DNA of 64,000 nt from Erythrobacter sp047872805 (lineage in GTDB: Bacteria; Pseudomonadota; Alphaproteobacteria; Sphingomonadales; Sphingomonadaceae): positions 1 through 64,000 of the forward strand of contig NZ_JBLQUK010000003.1 in the NCBI RefSeq assembly GCF_047872805.1. Reading direction: 5' to 3'. A model generated the notes under the pieces. It searched no databases. It was not told where the DNA came from and saw only the letters and a program-made list of their open reading frames with translations. Position 1 is the stretch's first letter. Every line of letters starts with the position of its first letter. Positions 9,100 to 17,418 of the stretch are shown in pieces. The translations under genes and the position numbers were made by a program.

Positions 9100-10458
9100 A
9101 TGATCGGACACAAAGATATGCGATTGACGGGAATTAAGGGTGCGCTGGCTATCGGCGCACTGGCTGCGACATTGGCGGGATGCGGCGGAGGCGGCCTGTT
9201 TGGCGGCGGCACGAAGACCACGCCAACAGTCGGCAATCGCACCCCGATCCTGAGCGTGATTGAAAGCGGGACGGTGGTTGACCCGGAACTGGCCAGCGTC
9301 ACGGTGGTCCTGCCCCCCGCCGCTGCAAATCCGGAATGGCCGCAAGTGGGCGGTTCGGCCAGCAAATCCTACGGCCACCTTGCCTTGCCCGAAAATCCGA
9401 CCAAGGCGTGGACCGCGCGGGTCCAAGGGACAAGCAGCAGTGTCCGGCTTGCCGCAGCTCCTGTGGTGGGCGGCAATATGCTGTATGCGGTCGGATCAGA
9501 CGGCACGATCCATGCTTTCGACAAGGGCAGCGGCGCACGGATCTGGAATTCCAGCGCCGAGATGAGCGACGACATGCGTCCTTCGGCGTTTGGCGGCGGG
9601 GTCAGCTATGACAATGGCCGGGTCTATGCCACCAATGGCGCAGGCGAGGCCAAGGCGCTGGACGCAATGACGGGCGAAATTCTCTGGCAGGTGCTACCCG
9701 CGGGCCCCCTGCGCGGGTCGCCAACGATTGCCTTTGGTCAAGTCTATGTGATGACGCAGGACAATCAGATCCTCGCTCTGAATGCCGTTGATGGTGCATT
9801 GCTGTGGAACGAATCCGGTTCGACTACCCAATCCGGCGTGTTCGGGGTGGCTGCCCCTGCAGCGGGCAATGGCACGGTGATCGCCGGATATTCCTCGGGC
9901 GAACTCAGCGCTTATCGCTATGAAAATGGCCGGACGCTGTGGGCGGACGCCTTGGCGCGGACCAATATTTCGACCACCGTCAGCTCGCTCACTGACATTG
10001 ACGCAGATCCGATCATCGATTCGGGCCGCGTCTATGCGCTGGGTCAGGGCGGACGCATGGCCGCCTATGAACTGGTCACCGGACAGCGTATCTGGGAACT
10101 CAACTTGGCGGGCATTTCCACACCGGCGATTGCGGGTGAATGGATTTTTACGCTAACCGATGATGCGCGTTTGCTGGCCATTGCCCGGTCGACCGGACGG
10201 GTGCGCTGGATCAGCCAGCTTCAGCAATTTCGCGACGAAGAAGACAAGGAAGGTCCAATTTTCTGGACCGGTCCGGTGCTCGCGGGCGGCCATCTGTGGG
10301 TCGCCAGCTCCAATGGCGAAATCTGGAAAGTCAGCACCGGCGAGGGATCGGCGCAAATGTTCGCCGATGTCGATCAACCCGTCAGCCTGCCGCCGATCGT
10401 GGCCGACGGGCACCTCTATGTCCTCGACGACAGCGGGACGATCCACGCCTGGCGGTGA
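9100..10458 (+). CDS. bamB: PQQ-like beta-propeller lipoprotein, BamB-like
   Basis: 452 residues from 9100; ATG at 9118 (MRLTGIKG) is an alternative that still keeps the lipoprotein signal. The signal ends in LAGC (lipobox), with a Gly-rich linker after the Cys. Eight-blade propeller repeats follow, visible as G-x-hyd-x-A-hyd-x-x-x-x-G-x-x-hyd-W units: LYAVGSDGTIHAFDKGSGARIW, YATNGAGEAKALDAMTGEIL, YALGQGGRMAAYELVTGQRI and WVASSNGEIWKVSTGEG (each quoted in part). BamB is the scaffold lipoprotein of the BAM outer-membrane protein assembly complex. The upstream YfgM-like gene supports this assignment. The gene symbol is given by family and context; a generic PQQ-repeat protein is the alternative. 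Confidence 0.87.
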   Translation: MIGHKDMRLTGIKGALAIGALAATLAGCGGGGLFGGGTKTTPTVGNRTPILSVIESGTVVDPELASVTVVLPPAAANPEWPQVGGSASKSYGHLALPENPTKAWTARVQGTSSSVRLAAAPVVGGNMLYAVGSDGTIHAFDKGSGARIWNSSAEMSDDMRPSAFGGGVSYDNGRVYATNGAGEAKALDAMTGEILWQVLPAGPLRGSPTIAFGQVYVMTQDNQILALNAVDGALLWNESGSTTQSGVFGVAAPAAGNGTVIAGYSSGELSAYRYENGRTLWADALARTNISTTVSSLTDIDADPIIDSGRVYALGQGGRMAAYELVTGQRIWELNLAGISTPAIAGEWIFTLTDDARLLAIARSTGRVRWISQLQQFRDEEDKEGPIFWTGPVLAGGHLWVASSNGEIWKVSTGEGSAQMFADVDQPVSLPPIVADGHLYVLDDSGTIHAWR

Positions 10459-10561
10459 TCGCGCCGCCAGCCGGTTAACGATTGCGGGCGGTCTGTCCCC
10501 GCATGAAACTTGGCGCAGAAACGCACCGGACAATTAACCCTTTGCCGTTACAGGGCAGGGG

Positions 10562-11989
10562 GTGATGGATGCGAAATTGACTTCTGCTGCGGCCCCTGCA
10601 CGCGCCGCCTTGCCGCAAAGCGATGTGTCGTCAGGCGTAGGGCTGGCGGGCCTGCTGGGCCTGTTTGCATGGATCATGTTTTGCCGCACCTTTCCCGCAT
10701 TCGCGCAAGCGATCGGGCTGGAGGGTGAATATGGCGTTCTGTCCGGTCCCTATGCTGCGCTGACCGCGATGGTGTTTACCGCCGGGCCGATGGCGCTCTG
10801 GTCATTGTTGGTGGACCGGGTGCATCTGCGGCCCTCGACCGGGCTTGACTGGAGCTTGTCTCGCGGTGTGCAGGACGTCTTGCCGGTCTCCTCGGTCAAG
10901 ATTGCCGGACTGTGGGCGACCTGGGCGATCATCGGCGCGCTGTATTGCCTGTGCCGCTGGTATTGGGACGGCCCCTATCTGTTTGCGATGGAGGTGCTGG
11001 GTTTCGCCATCATCCCGATGGTGGTGCTGTGCGTGCCCTATGTCATCTGGCTCGACCGCTACATGATCGATCCCAAGGACAGCACCTGGCATTTCGGCGC
11101 GTTGGTCGCGGGCACGCTTGGCCTGATCCCGCGTGAGGATTGGGATATCGAGGCGATCAAGAAGCATTGGCGCGCATGGATTATCAAGGCGTTCTTTGGC
11201 GCGTTCATGATCTCGATCCTGCCACCGGGATTTGCCTTTGTGGTCGAAGCGCAGCCTGCCGAGATTATCGCCAATCCGGTGGAGATCGGGATGCTGCTGA
11301 TCACGCTGTTGTTTCTGATCGATGTGCAGATCGGTACCGTGGGCTATCTGTTCACCTTGCGCCCGCTCGATGCGCATATCCGGTCCGGCAATCCGTTTCT
11401 GGGCGGCTGGCTGGCGGCGCTGCTGTGCTATCCGCCGTTCGTGTGGGGCATCCTTGGCGGCAACAACCAGATCCTGAGCTATGAAAGCAGCACAGCGGGT
11501 TGGGGCCACTGGCTGGCGGCCTATCCGGCAATGCTGTGGGTTTGGGCGGGGTGGCTGGTGTTCCTGACCGCGATCTATGCCTGGGCGACGGTGGCGTTTG
11601 GTATCCGATTTTCAAACCTCACCTATCGCGGGGTGCTGACCAATGGCCCCTACCGCTTTACCCGGCACCCGGCCTATTTGTCCAAGAACCTGTTCTGGTG
11701 GTGTTCGGTGCTGCCGTTTCTGGTGACCAACGGGTCGCCGGTGGACGCGATCCGCAACACGTTTTTCCTGCTGATGGTCAACGCGATCTATTACTGGCGC
11801 GCGCGCACCGAAGAGGCGCATCTGCTGGCAGAGGACCCCAAATACCGTGAATATTATGACTGGATGGAAGCGCATGGCACGATCACCGCGCCGCTCTCGC
11901 GGGCGTGGCGGTGGGCCGGTGGGCGGCTGTCGGGGCGGGGCGCAAGGCACGAAGTGGCTGGACCCGCCGTGCAGGAACCCGCCGAGTAA
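10562..11989 (+). CDS. Multi-pass membrane protein with C-terminal ICMT/PEMT-like methyltransferase domain
   Basis: About 475 residues; GTG at 10562 or the adjacent ATG at 10565, preceded by a G-rich Shine-Dalgarno-like run. Eight or more hydrophobic segments are visible. The C-terminal ~120 residues carry the isoprenylcysteine carboxyl methyltransferase/phospholipid methyltransferase signature: NGPYRFTRHPAYLSKNLFWW, then ARTEEAHLLAEDPKYREYYD, where the RHPxY and E-E-x-x-L motifs bind S-adenosylmethionine. The N-terminal ~300 residues form an additional membrane region with no family I can name, making it about twice the length of a simple ICMT-like protein. Bacterial members methylate lipids or small molecules; the substrate here is unknown. 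Confidence 0.8.
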   Translation: MMDAKLTSAAAPARAALPQSDVSSGVGLAGLLGLFAWIMFCRTFPAFAQAIGLEGEYGVLSGPYAALTAMVFTAGPMALWSLLVDRVHLRPSTGLDWSLSRGVQDVLPVSSVKIAGLWATWAIIGALYCLCRWYWDGPYLFAMEVLGFAIIPMVVLCVPYVIWLDRYMIDPKDSTWHFGALVAGTLGLIPREDWDIEAIKKHWRAWIIKAFFGAFMISILPPGFAFVVEAQPAEIIANPVEIGMLLITLLFLIDVQIGTVGYLFTLRPLDAHIRSGNPFLGGWLAALLCYPPFVWGILGGNNQILSYESSTAGWGHWLAAYPAMLWVWAGWLVFLTAIYAWATVAFGIRFSNLTYRGVLTNGPYRFTRHPAYLSKNLFWWCSVLPFLVTNGSPVDAIRNTFFLLMVNAIYYWRARTEEAHLLAEDPKYREYYDWMEAHGTITAPLSRAWRWAGGRLSGRGARHEVAGPAVQEPAE

Positions 11990-11995
11990 AGCGCG

Positions 11996-12298
11996 CTAGA
12001 TATAGAACCCGTCATCGGTGGTTTCATAGGCGACAAGTTCGCGGTCAGTCACCGCCAATGCCGAAACCTGCGCGCGCCATTCGGCGATGTGCGCGGTGCG
12101 GAAATGCGCTTCCAGCGCGCCGCGGTCCGCCCATTTCTCGCTCACCCGCACCAACCCTTTGTCCAGCACATCAAGCGCATAGGCATATTCGATGCAGCCC
12201 CGTTCGGCGCGGCTGGCAGCGATCATCACCGCCATCGGCTCGCGCACGACCTCAACCATGCTGGGCGGTATCCGAAAGCTTCCGATGACAACCATCAT
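11996..12298 (-). CDS. ABM-family (antibiotic biosynthesis monooxygenase-like) protein 1
   Basis: 100 residues, ATG at 12298 with AAGGAA upstream. A single ferredoxin-like ABM domain: IGSFRIPPSMVEVVREPMAV, then the family hallmark AERGCIEYAYALDV, KWADRGALEAHFRTAHIAEW and a C-terminal beta strand. The family includes cofactor-free quinol monooxygenases such as YgiN. It is the last gene of a minus-strand run gshA, ABM2, ABM1 with gaps of only 34 and 43 nt, and is clearly paralogous to its neighbour (shared SRAE-GCI-YAYA core). A role in quinone or electrophile handling beside glutathione synthesis is an inference from context. Confidence 0.85.
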   Translation of the reverse strand: MMVVIGSFRIPPSMVEVVREPMAVMIAASRAERGCIEYAYALDVLDKGLVRVSEKWADRGALEAHFRTAHIAEWRAQVSALAVTDRELVAYETTDDGFYI

Positions 12299-12341
12299 GG
12301 CTGGGGTTCCTTTATCATCCTTCGGCCTGACAAATGGGCGA

Positions 12342-12644
12342 TCACATCAAGGGCGAACCGTCATCGGCCTGATATTTGGCCAGTTCGGTAATCTTGATTT
12401 CGAGCCCGGCGAGCGCCTGTTGAAACGCGGCCATGTGCGGGGTCTGAAAATGAAACGCCAGCGCCGCATCGTCGGTCCATTTCTCGACGATATGCAGCTT
12501 TGCCGGGTCCAGCACATCCTGTGCATAGGCATAGCTGATGCACCCTTCCTCTGCGCGCGATGCGGCGACCATCGTTGCCATCACTGTGCGCGCGGCGTCC
12601 AGCGCCCCTTCGCCCAAAACCGCCTCTGCCAGCACAATCAGCAT
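12342..12644 (-). CDS. ABM-family (antibiotic biosynthesis monooxygenase-like) protein 2
   Basis: 100 residues from the ATG at 12644, which has a very strong ribosome site (GGGAGAGGGA) and marks the true start; the open frame runs 60 codons further upstream into the gshA gene and is not used. The ABM core is plain: MATMVAASRAEEGCISYAYA, KWTDDAALAFHFQTPHMAAF. It is a tandem paralogue of the next gene downstream and lies 34 nt after gshA. Small cofactor-less monooxygenase or dimeric ligand-binding protein; substrate not determinable. Confidence 0.85.
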   Translation of the reverse strand: MLIVLAEAVLGEGALDAARTVMATMVAASRAEEGCISYAYAQDVLDPAKLHIVEKWTDDAALAFHFQTPHMAAFQQALAGLEIKITELAKYQADDGSPLM

Positions 12645-12678
12645 GTCGTCCCTCTCCCCGTCAGATAGCCCCTTTCTA

Positions 12679-14076
12679 TCAGAAAGAGTGCCTGTAGACC
12701 TGCGATACATCCTCGCCCCATTCGCCGTAATAGGCATCGAGCAGGCGCTGAGCGGGAACCTTGCCGCTTTTGACGATTTCGTCCAGCGTTTCGAGATATC
12801 CGGTCTCATTGTCGCCGCTGGCATTCAGTTTTGCCCGCGATGCGAGCCCTTGGTGCGCGATGGCGAGCGCTTCGCGGCCCAGATCCTGCAGCGTGCCTCC
12901 TCCGGGGATCGGTGATGCCAGCCCAAGCCGCGGGGCATCGCTGCGCAAACGCTCGCGTTCCTCCATCGACCAATGCTTGACCAGATCCCACGCCGCATCG
13001 AGCGCGCCTTGATCGTAGAGCAGGCCGACCCAGAACGCCGGGAGTGCGCAAATCCGGCTCCACGGCCCGCCATCCGCGCCGCGCATTTCGAGAAAGCTCT
13101 TGAGGCGCACTTCGGGAAAAGCGGTGGACAGATGATCCCACCAATCGCTTGGCCGGGGTCGCTCACCCGGCAGGACCGAGAGCTTTCCATCAAGGAAGTC
13201 GCGGAACGACAGCCCCGCTGCATCAATATATTTGCCTTCACGAAAGACAAAATACATCGGCACATCAAGCATATATTGCGCCCATCGTTCATATCCGAAC
13301 CCATCCTCAAAGACGAAAGGCAACATGCCGGTGCGCGCCGGATCAGTGTCGGACCAGATATGGCTGCGATAGGACAGGAACCCGTTAGGCTTTCCCTCGG
13401 TAAAGGGCGAATTGGCAAACAGCGCGGTCGCCAAAGGTTGCAGCGCCAGCCCGACGCGGAATTTCTGCACCATGTCCGCCTCGCTCTGGTAATCCAGATT
13501 GACCTGAATGGTGCAGGTCCGCAGCATCATGTCGAGCCCCATGCTGCCGACGCGCGGCATATGCCGCAGCATGATGTCATACCGGCCCTTGGGCATGATC
13601 GGTAGTTCTTCGCGGGTCTTGTCGGGCCACATTCCAAGGCCAAGATAACCGACTCCGCAGCGTTCCCCCACGGCTTTGACCTGTTCCAGATGCCGCCCGG
13701 TTTCAGCGCAAGTCTGGTGCAGGTTTTCGAGCGGCGCGCCCGACAATTCAAGCTGTCCTGCGGGTTCCAGGCTGACTGCTCCGTCTGCGCCCTTGAGCGC
13801 GATCACGTTGCTGGTTCCGTCCGGTCCGCGTTCTTCAACCGGCTCCCACCCGAATTCGGTGAGGCCCGTAAGCAGGTCGCGGATGCCGCAAGGTTCATCA
13901 TAGGACGGCGCGCGGCGATCCCCGCCAAGCGCGGCGCGTTTGTAGACCAGCTTTTCGTGTTCGGTGCCGATGCGCCAGTCGCTCTTTGGCTTTTCGCCGC
14001 CGCGCATGGGCGCGACGAGGTCATCCATCGTCTCGATCACAGGTTCATCAGCGCTGGAAGCTTCGCGTGTGCTCAT
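12679..14076 (-). CDS. gshA: Glutamate-cysteine ligase, proteobacterial/plant type
   Basis: 465 residues. Catalyses ATP-dependent gamma-glutamylcysteine formation, the first step of glutathione synthesis, in the cytoplasm. Diagnostic stretches: WRIGTEHEKLVYKR near residue 33, SLEPAGQLELSGAPL near 100, MPKGRYDIMLRHMPRVGSMG, the TCTIQVNLDYQSEADM active-site region, FANSPFTEGKPNGFLSYRSH, and a typical C terminus with GETGYLE-like DNETGYLETLDEIV. Length and order match plant/alphaproteobacterial GshA. Two ABM genes follow closely on the same strand and rsmE lies 80 nt upstream, so expression as one unit is plausible. Confidence 0.96.
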   Translation of the reverse strand: MSTREASSADEPVIETMDDLVAPMRGGEKPKSDWRIGTEHEKLVYKRAALGGDRRAPSYDEPCGIRDLLTGLTEFGWEPVEERGPDGTSNVIALKGADGAVSLEPAGQLELSGAPLENLHQTCAETGRHLEQVKAVGERCGVGYLGLGMWPDKTREELPIMPKGRYDIMLRHMPRVGSMGLDMMLRTCTIQVNLDYQSEADMVQKFRVGLALQPLATALFANSPFTEGKPNGFLSYRSHIWSDTDPARTGMLPFVFEDGFGYERWAQYMLDVPMYFVFREGKYIDAAGLSFRDFLDGKLSVLPGERPRPSDWWDHLSTAFPEVRLKSFLEMRGADGGPWSRICALPAFWVGLLYDQGALDAAWDLVKHWSMEERERLRSDAPRLGLASPIPGGGTLQDLGREALAIAHQGLASRAKLNASGDNETGYLETLDEIVKSGKVPAQRLLDAYYGEWGEDVSQVYRHSF

Positions 14077-14156
14077 CGGGGGACCCTTCTCTATTGAGTT
14101 GCCCTAGAAAACCGATTGCCTCGTGGGAAGCGCAAATCGGCTTGGGGCTTGCGAAG

Positions 14157-14927
14157 TCAGCGTGCAGTTGACCAATCGCCGCGCAGCGCCATCCATGCGG
14201 ACAGGGCGGCAATGGCAGCGGTTTCTCCGCGCAGGATACGCGGGCCAAGGCTGATCGCGCGTGCTTGCGGATGCGCGCGGATAGCGGCGCGTTCGGCATC
14301 GTCAAAGCCGCCTTCGGGGCCGATGATGATTGCAGCGGGGCTGCCATGCGCGGCAAATGCGTCGGCCGCCGGTTGCCCCCCATCCTCGTCGGCAAAGAAC
14401 AGCACGCGGGTTGCGGGCCAGTCTTTGAGCAGCGCCAACAATTTCACCGGCTCTGCCAATTTGGGCAGAGCGGTGCGCGCGCATTGCTCCGCAGCCTCGA
14501 CGGTGATGACGCGCGCCCGCTCCATATTAAGTTTGTCAGCAACGCAGCGCCGGGTGAGCACCGGTTGAATCTGGGCTGTGCCGAGTTCAGTGGCTTTTTC
14601 CAGCACGAGGTCAAATCGGTCCTTTTTCAAAAGCGCCGAGCACAGCCACAGATCTGGCACCTCTTCACGCGGGCGCAGTCGCTCCACCACTTCAAGGCTG
14701 ATGCTGCGCTTGCCCGCATCCACCACCCGGGCGGCCCATTCGCCAGTCTGATCGTCACACAGGATGACCGCGTCGCCGATTGCCACCCGCATGACCTTGC
14801 CCAGATAGTGTGCGGCGTTGCCCTCGATCGCGACCAACGCTGCATCGGCGAGGGCCTGTTCGACAAACAGGCGCGGCGCGCTCTTAGGGGGCCATGCAGG
14901 AACACGAGGGGAAGCGCTGGCGGGCAT
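14157..14927 (-). CDS. rsmE: 16S rRNA (uracil-1498-N3)-methyltransferase
   Basis: 256 residues from the ATG at 14927, chosen because AAGGGGGAA sits just upstream; the frame is open for another 230 codons through the divergent gene but that is antisense. RsmE methylates U1498 of 16S rRNA in the assembled 30S subunit. Seen: N-terminal PUA-like domain (LFVEQALADAALVAIEGNAA, YLGKVMRVAIGD), then the SPOUT domain with LCSALLKKDRFDLVLEKATE, the SAM-binding knot IIIGPEGGFDDAERA and SLGPRILRGETAAIAAL. All family landmarks are present and the length is normal. It shares strand with gshA downstream, a common alphaproteobacterial pairing. Confidence 0.96.
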   Translation of the reverse strand: MPASASPRVPAWPPKSAPRLFVEQALADAALVAIEGNAAHYLGKVMRVAIGDAVILCDDQTGEWAARVVDAGKRSISLEVVERLRPREEVPDLWLCSALLKKDRFDLVLEKATELGTAQIQPVLTRRCVADKLNMERARVITVEAAEQCARTALPKLAEPVKLLALLKDWPATRVLFFADEDGGQPAADAFAAHGSPAAIIIGPEGGFDDAERAAIRAHPQARAISLGPRILRGETAAIAALSAWMALRGDWSTAR

Positions 14928-14966
14928 GGCTTCCCCCTTGGCGCGCGCGGCGCTATGGAGCAAGCC

Positions 14967-15350
14967 ATGACTGCACGCATTGCCCAATCCATAATCGCTG
15001 CCGTGTTTCTTGGCCTGGGCGGATGGGCGCTGTTGGCGCCGGCCAATGTTATCGACCTTGCCTTGACAGAGCCTTATCGCGATTCCAGCTTCATCATGCG
15101 GTTTTCGGTCGCCTGTTTCGGCGCGCAGGCGGTGATGTTCGGGATCATGGCGCTGGTGGTCAAATGGACCGCGCGAGCCTTTGCGGTGTTCGCCGTCGTG
15201 CTCGTCCCGTTCTTCGTTTTCAATTGGTATTTCCATTACGAAATGCCGGTGCTGACTTCGATCGGAATGCTCGATTTTGCCGGCAATGTGGTGATGTTCG
15301 CCGCCTGTCTGATCGGCTGGCGCGCGGCGCGGGGTGAGGTGACGGCTTGA
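14967..15350 (+). CDS. Small four-helix membrane protein, unknown function
   Basis: 127 residues from the ATG at 14967, supported by GGAG 6-7 nt upstream (an earlier in-frame ATG at 14955 lacks such a site). Four hydrophobic segments are visible: IIAAVFLGLGGWALLAP, RFSVACFGAQAVMFGIMALV, FAVFAVVLVPFFVFNWYFHY and MLDFAGNVVMFAACLIGW. There are no charged catalytic motifs. It is divergent from rsmE (39 nt between starts) and its stop overlaps the ubiA start, so translational coupling with ubiA is likely. I do not recognise the family; an inner-membrane accessory protein is as far as the sequence goes. Confidence 0.75.
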   Translation: MTARIAQSIIAAVFLGLGGWALLAPANVIDLALTEPYRDSSFIMRFSVACFGAQAVMFGIMALVVKWTARAFAVFAVVLVPFFVFNWYFHYEMPVLTSIGMLDFAGNVVMFAACLIGWRAARGEVTA

Positions 15351-16264
15351 ACGCGGATGTCGTTCCCGACAGCGAACATCGCGGGCTGATCGAACGGCTG
15401 CCGCAACGCCTGCGCGATCTGGCGCAGCTGGCGCGGTTCGACCGCCCGATTGGCTGGTGGTTGCTGTTCTGGCCCTGTGTGTTTGGCGTCTGGCTGAGCG
15501 GGGCGGGGCCGCAATTTGTGCTGCTTGGCTGGCTGCTCGTCGGAGCGATTGCGATGCGCGGCGCGGGCTGCGTTTACAACGACATTGTCGATGCCCGGCT
15601 GGATGCGCAGGTGGCTCGCACCGCTGCACGGCCAGTGGCGAGCGGCCGGGTGTCGCGCCGCGCCGCTTGGGGCTGGCTCATCGCGTTGTGCCTGATCGGA
15701 ATGGTGGTGTTGTTGCAACTGCGCATCGAAGCACAGATCGTGGCACTCGCCAGCCTTGCGCTGGTTGCGGCCTATCCTTTTATGAAGCGCATCACTTGGT
15801 GGCCGCAGGCGTGGCTGGGAATGGTGTTCAACTGGGGCCTACTGGTCGGTTGGGTGCAATTGCGGCCCGGCATGGGGGACAATTGGGATGCGCTGGCGGC
15901 GATCTATGCGGGCTGCATATGCTGGGTGATCGGATACGATACGATCTATGCGCTGCAGGACCGCGAGGATGATGCGATGATCGGCATTGGCTCATCGGCG
16001 CTGGCGATGGGCGCGCGGGTCCATGCCGGGATTGCCGCATTCTATGGCGCGGCGATTGCACTGTGGGGGCTGGGTATCTGGCTGTATCGGCCCGATGTGT
16101 TTGCGGTGCTGGCGCTGCTGCCAGTGGCGCTGCATCTGGTTTGGCAAGTGGTTAGCCTTGACCCTGCGGACCCCGACAATCCGCTGGCGCGGTTTCGCTC
16201 CAACCGCTGGGCCGGGGCGCTGATGGCGGCGGCGTGCTTTGTGGTCGGCAATGCGGGGGCATAG
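15347..16264 (+). CDS. ubiA: 4-hydroxybenzoate polyprenyltransferase
   Basis: 305 residues from a TTG at 15347 that overlaps the previous stop as TTGA and is preceded by GAGGTGA. UbiA attaches the polyprenyl tail to 4-hydroxybenzoate in ubiquinone synthesis, in the inner membrane. Seen: N-terminal RFDRPIGWWLLFWPCVFGVW, first Asp-rich motif YNDIVDARLDAQVARTAARP (N-D-x-x-D-x-x-x-D), and the second motif YDTIYALQDREDDAMIG (D-x-x-x-D). Around nine membrane segments, normal length. Alternative prenyl acceptors exist in the superfamily, but the second motif and the RPxASG element agree with UbiA proper. Confidence 0.95.
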   Translation: MNADVVPDSEHRGLIERLPQRLRDLAQLARFDRPIGWWLLFWPCVFGVWLSGAGPQFVLLGWLLVGAIAMRGAGCVYNDIVDARLDAQVARTAARPVASGRVSRRAAWGWLIALCLIGMVVLLQLRIEAQIVALASLALVAAYPFMKRITWWPQAWLGMVFNWGLLVGWVQLRPGMGDNWDALAAIYAGCICWVIGYDTIYALQDREDDAMIGIGSSALAMGARVHAGIAAFYGAAIALWGLGIWLYRPDVFAVLALLPVALHLVWQVVSLDPADPDNPLARFRSNRWAGALMAAACFVVGNAGA

Positions 16265-16270
16265 CGGGTC

Positions 16271-16900
16271 ATGTGCAACCTTTACCGTATGACCAAGGGG
16301 ACAGCGGAGGTCGCCGCCTGGTTCGATACAGTCGAAAGCGCGGGCGGGGCTAACTTCGGCGCAGAGGTCTATCCCGGCTACCCCGGTCTGGTTGTCGCAG
16401 GGGGCGCGGTGAAGCAGATGAACTGGGGTTTTCCGCTGGTGCTGAAAGGCAAATCGGGCCAGCCGTTAAAGCCCAAGCCCGTCAACAATGCCCGGACCGA
16501 CAAGCTCGACAGCTTTTTCTGGCGCCATTCATTTGAACAGCGCCGGTGCCTTATCCCGCTGACCGCATGGGCGGAGGCGCAAGGGACGAAAGGCAGCATG
16601 ACACGCACCTGGCTGGCCTTGCCCGGACAAGACCTGTTCGCCGCCGCGGGCGTATGGCGGGACAGCGACGAATTTGGCGCGTGCTTTGCGATGGTGATGA
16701 CAGGCAGCGCGGGTTCAGCGGTTGAGGACGTGCACAGCCGGATGCCGGTGCTGCTTGCGCGCGATGATTACGATGTCTGGGTTTCTGGTTCGCCCGAAGA
16801 CGCACTGTCACTGTGCCAGCCGTGGACAGGCGAACTGACAATCGACCGCACCGATCAACCGTGGGTTCGTGGTGCGACCAGCCAGCAAAGCCTGCTTTGA
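16271..16900 (+). CDS. SOS response-associated peptidase (SRAP; YedK/HMCES family)
   Basis: 209 residues starting MCNLYR; after Met removal the new N-terminal Cys2 is the residue that forms the thiazolidine crosslink with abasic sites in single-stranded DNA. Other active-site features: NNARTDKLD (conserved Asn), RCLIPLTAWAEAQG, where the Glu aligns with that of the usual Y-x-E-W motif though the Trp is Ala here, and VHSRMPVLL with the catalytic His. Length is normal. It starts 6 nt after ubiA and probably shares its transcript. The variant motif around the Glu marks it as a divergent member, but the key Cys, Asn, Glu and His are all kept. Confidence 0.92.
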   Translation: MCNLYRMTKGTAEVAAWFDTVESAGGANFGAEVYPGYPGLVVAGGAVKQMNWGFPLVLKGKSGQPLKPKPVNNARTDKLDSFFWRHSFEQRRCLIPLTAWAEAQGTKGSMTRTWLALPGQDLFAAAGVWRDSDEFGACFAMVMTGSAGSAVEDVHSRMPVLLARDDYDVWVSGSPEDALSLCQPWTGELTIDRTDQPWVRGATSQQSLL

Positions 16901-16902
16901 AC

Positions 16903-17307
16903 CTAATCGTAACTGACCATCTCAAATTCGATCCCGTCCCAGTCGAAGAAATAGAACCGCCGCCCCGGTTCATAATCATCGTGACCGAAGGGTGTGAGCC
17001 CTGCGGCGATCACCACTTGTTCGGCGGCGGCGAGATCATCGACAAGCAATCCGACATGGTTGAGCGGCTGCCCCTTGGCAAAGCGGCGGCCTTCATTGCT
17101 CGCCGTATCGGCGCGCACGTCGTCATTGGTGTAGAGCGCGATGTAGGCGGCGCCATTACCGGGTCCGCCGACGTGGATCGTGTCACCGCCCATCTGGGAT
17201 TTGCCGCTCCAGCGGACTTCCCAGCCGAGCAATTGGCGCAGCAATTCGGCGCTGCGTTCGGGATGGGTGACGGTGAGGTTGGCGTGTTCGATGGTTCCTG
17301 TTGGCAT
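16903..17307 (-). CDS. VOC-superfamily (glyoxalase-like) protein under a SoxR-type promoter
   Basis: 134 residues from the ATG at 17307, which has CAGGAGT upstream; 15 further codons upstream are open but unsupported. Two beta-alpha-beta-beta-beta repeats typical of vicinal oxygen chelate proteins: IEHANLTVTHPERSAELLRQ then LNHVGLLVDDLAAAEQVVIA, ending RRFYFFDWDGIEFEMVSYD. Candidate metal ligands are the His in IEHANL and NHVGLL and the C-terminal Glu (FEMV). The substrate is unknown; family members act on methylglyoxal adducts, antibiotics or aromatic diols. The gene is divergent from soxR with a SoxR-like operator in its promoter, which suggests induction by redox-cycling compounds. Confidence 0.9.
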   Translation of the reverse strand: MPTGTIEHANLTVTHPERSAELLRQLLGWEVRWSGKSQMGGDTIHVGGPGNGAAYIALYTNDDVRADTASNEGRRFAKGQPLNHVGLLVDDLAAAEQVVIAAGLTPFGHDDYEPGRRFYFFDWDGIEFEMVSYD

Positions 17308-17362
17308 GGTTTGCACTCCTGTTGGCGGCGGAATTGTCCACCTGCGAATCATTGGTGCAGCG

Positions 17363-17393
17363 ACAATGCAATCTCAACCTAACTTGAGATCAA
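17363..17393 (-). promoter_or_regulatory. SoxR operator inside a 19-bp-spaced promoter
   Basis: TCTCAACCTAACTTGAGA at 17372-17389 matches the known SoxR consensus CCTCAAGTTAACTTGAGG at 14 of 18 positions; the arms ATCTCAA/TTGAGAT (17371-17377, 17384-17390) are a perfect inverted repeat. On the minus strand it lies between TTGATC (17388-17393) and CATTGT (17363-17368), separated by 19 bp, the over-long spacer typical of MerR-family activated promoters. It therefore probably drives the VOC gene, and may also autoregulate soxR, whose start is 30 nt away on the other side. Confidence 0.8.
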
Positions 17394-17418
17394 GCTATAT
17401 TTCGGATAGTCATGCGCG

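Noticed and set aside
9049..10561. Expected der (engA) gene next to the BamB-like gene
   Set aside because: Only the BamB-like gene is here; an unrelated ICMT-like gene follows, so der is elsewhere or outside the window.
14928..15629. N-terminal extension of rsmE
   Set aside because: Low-complexity Arg/Pro sequence antisense to the membrane-protein and ubiA genes; a good ribosome site marks 14927.
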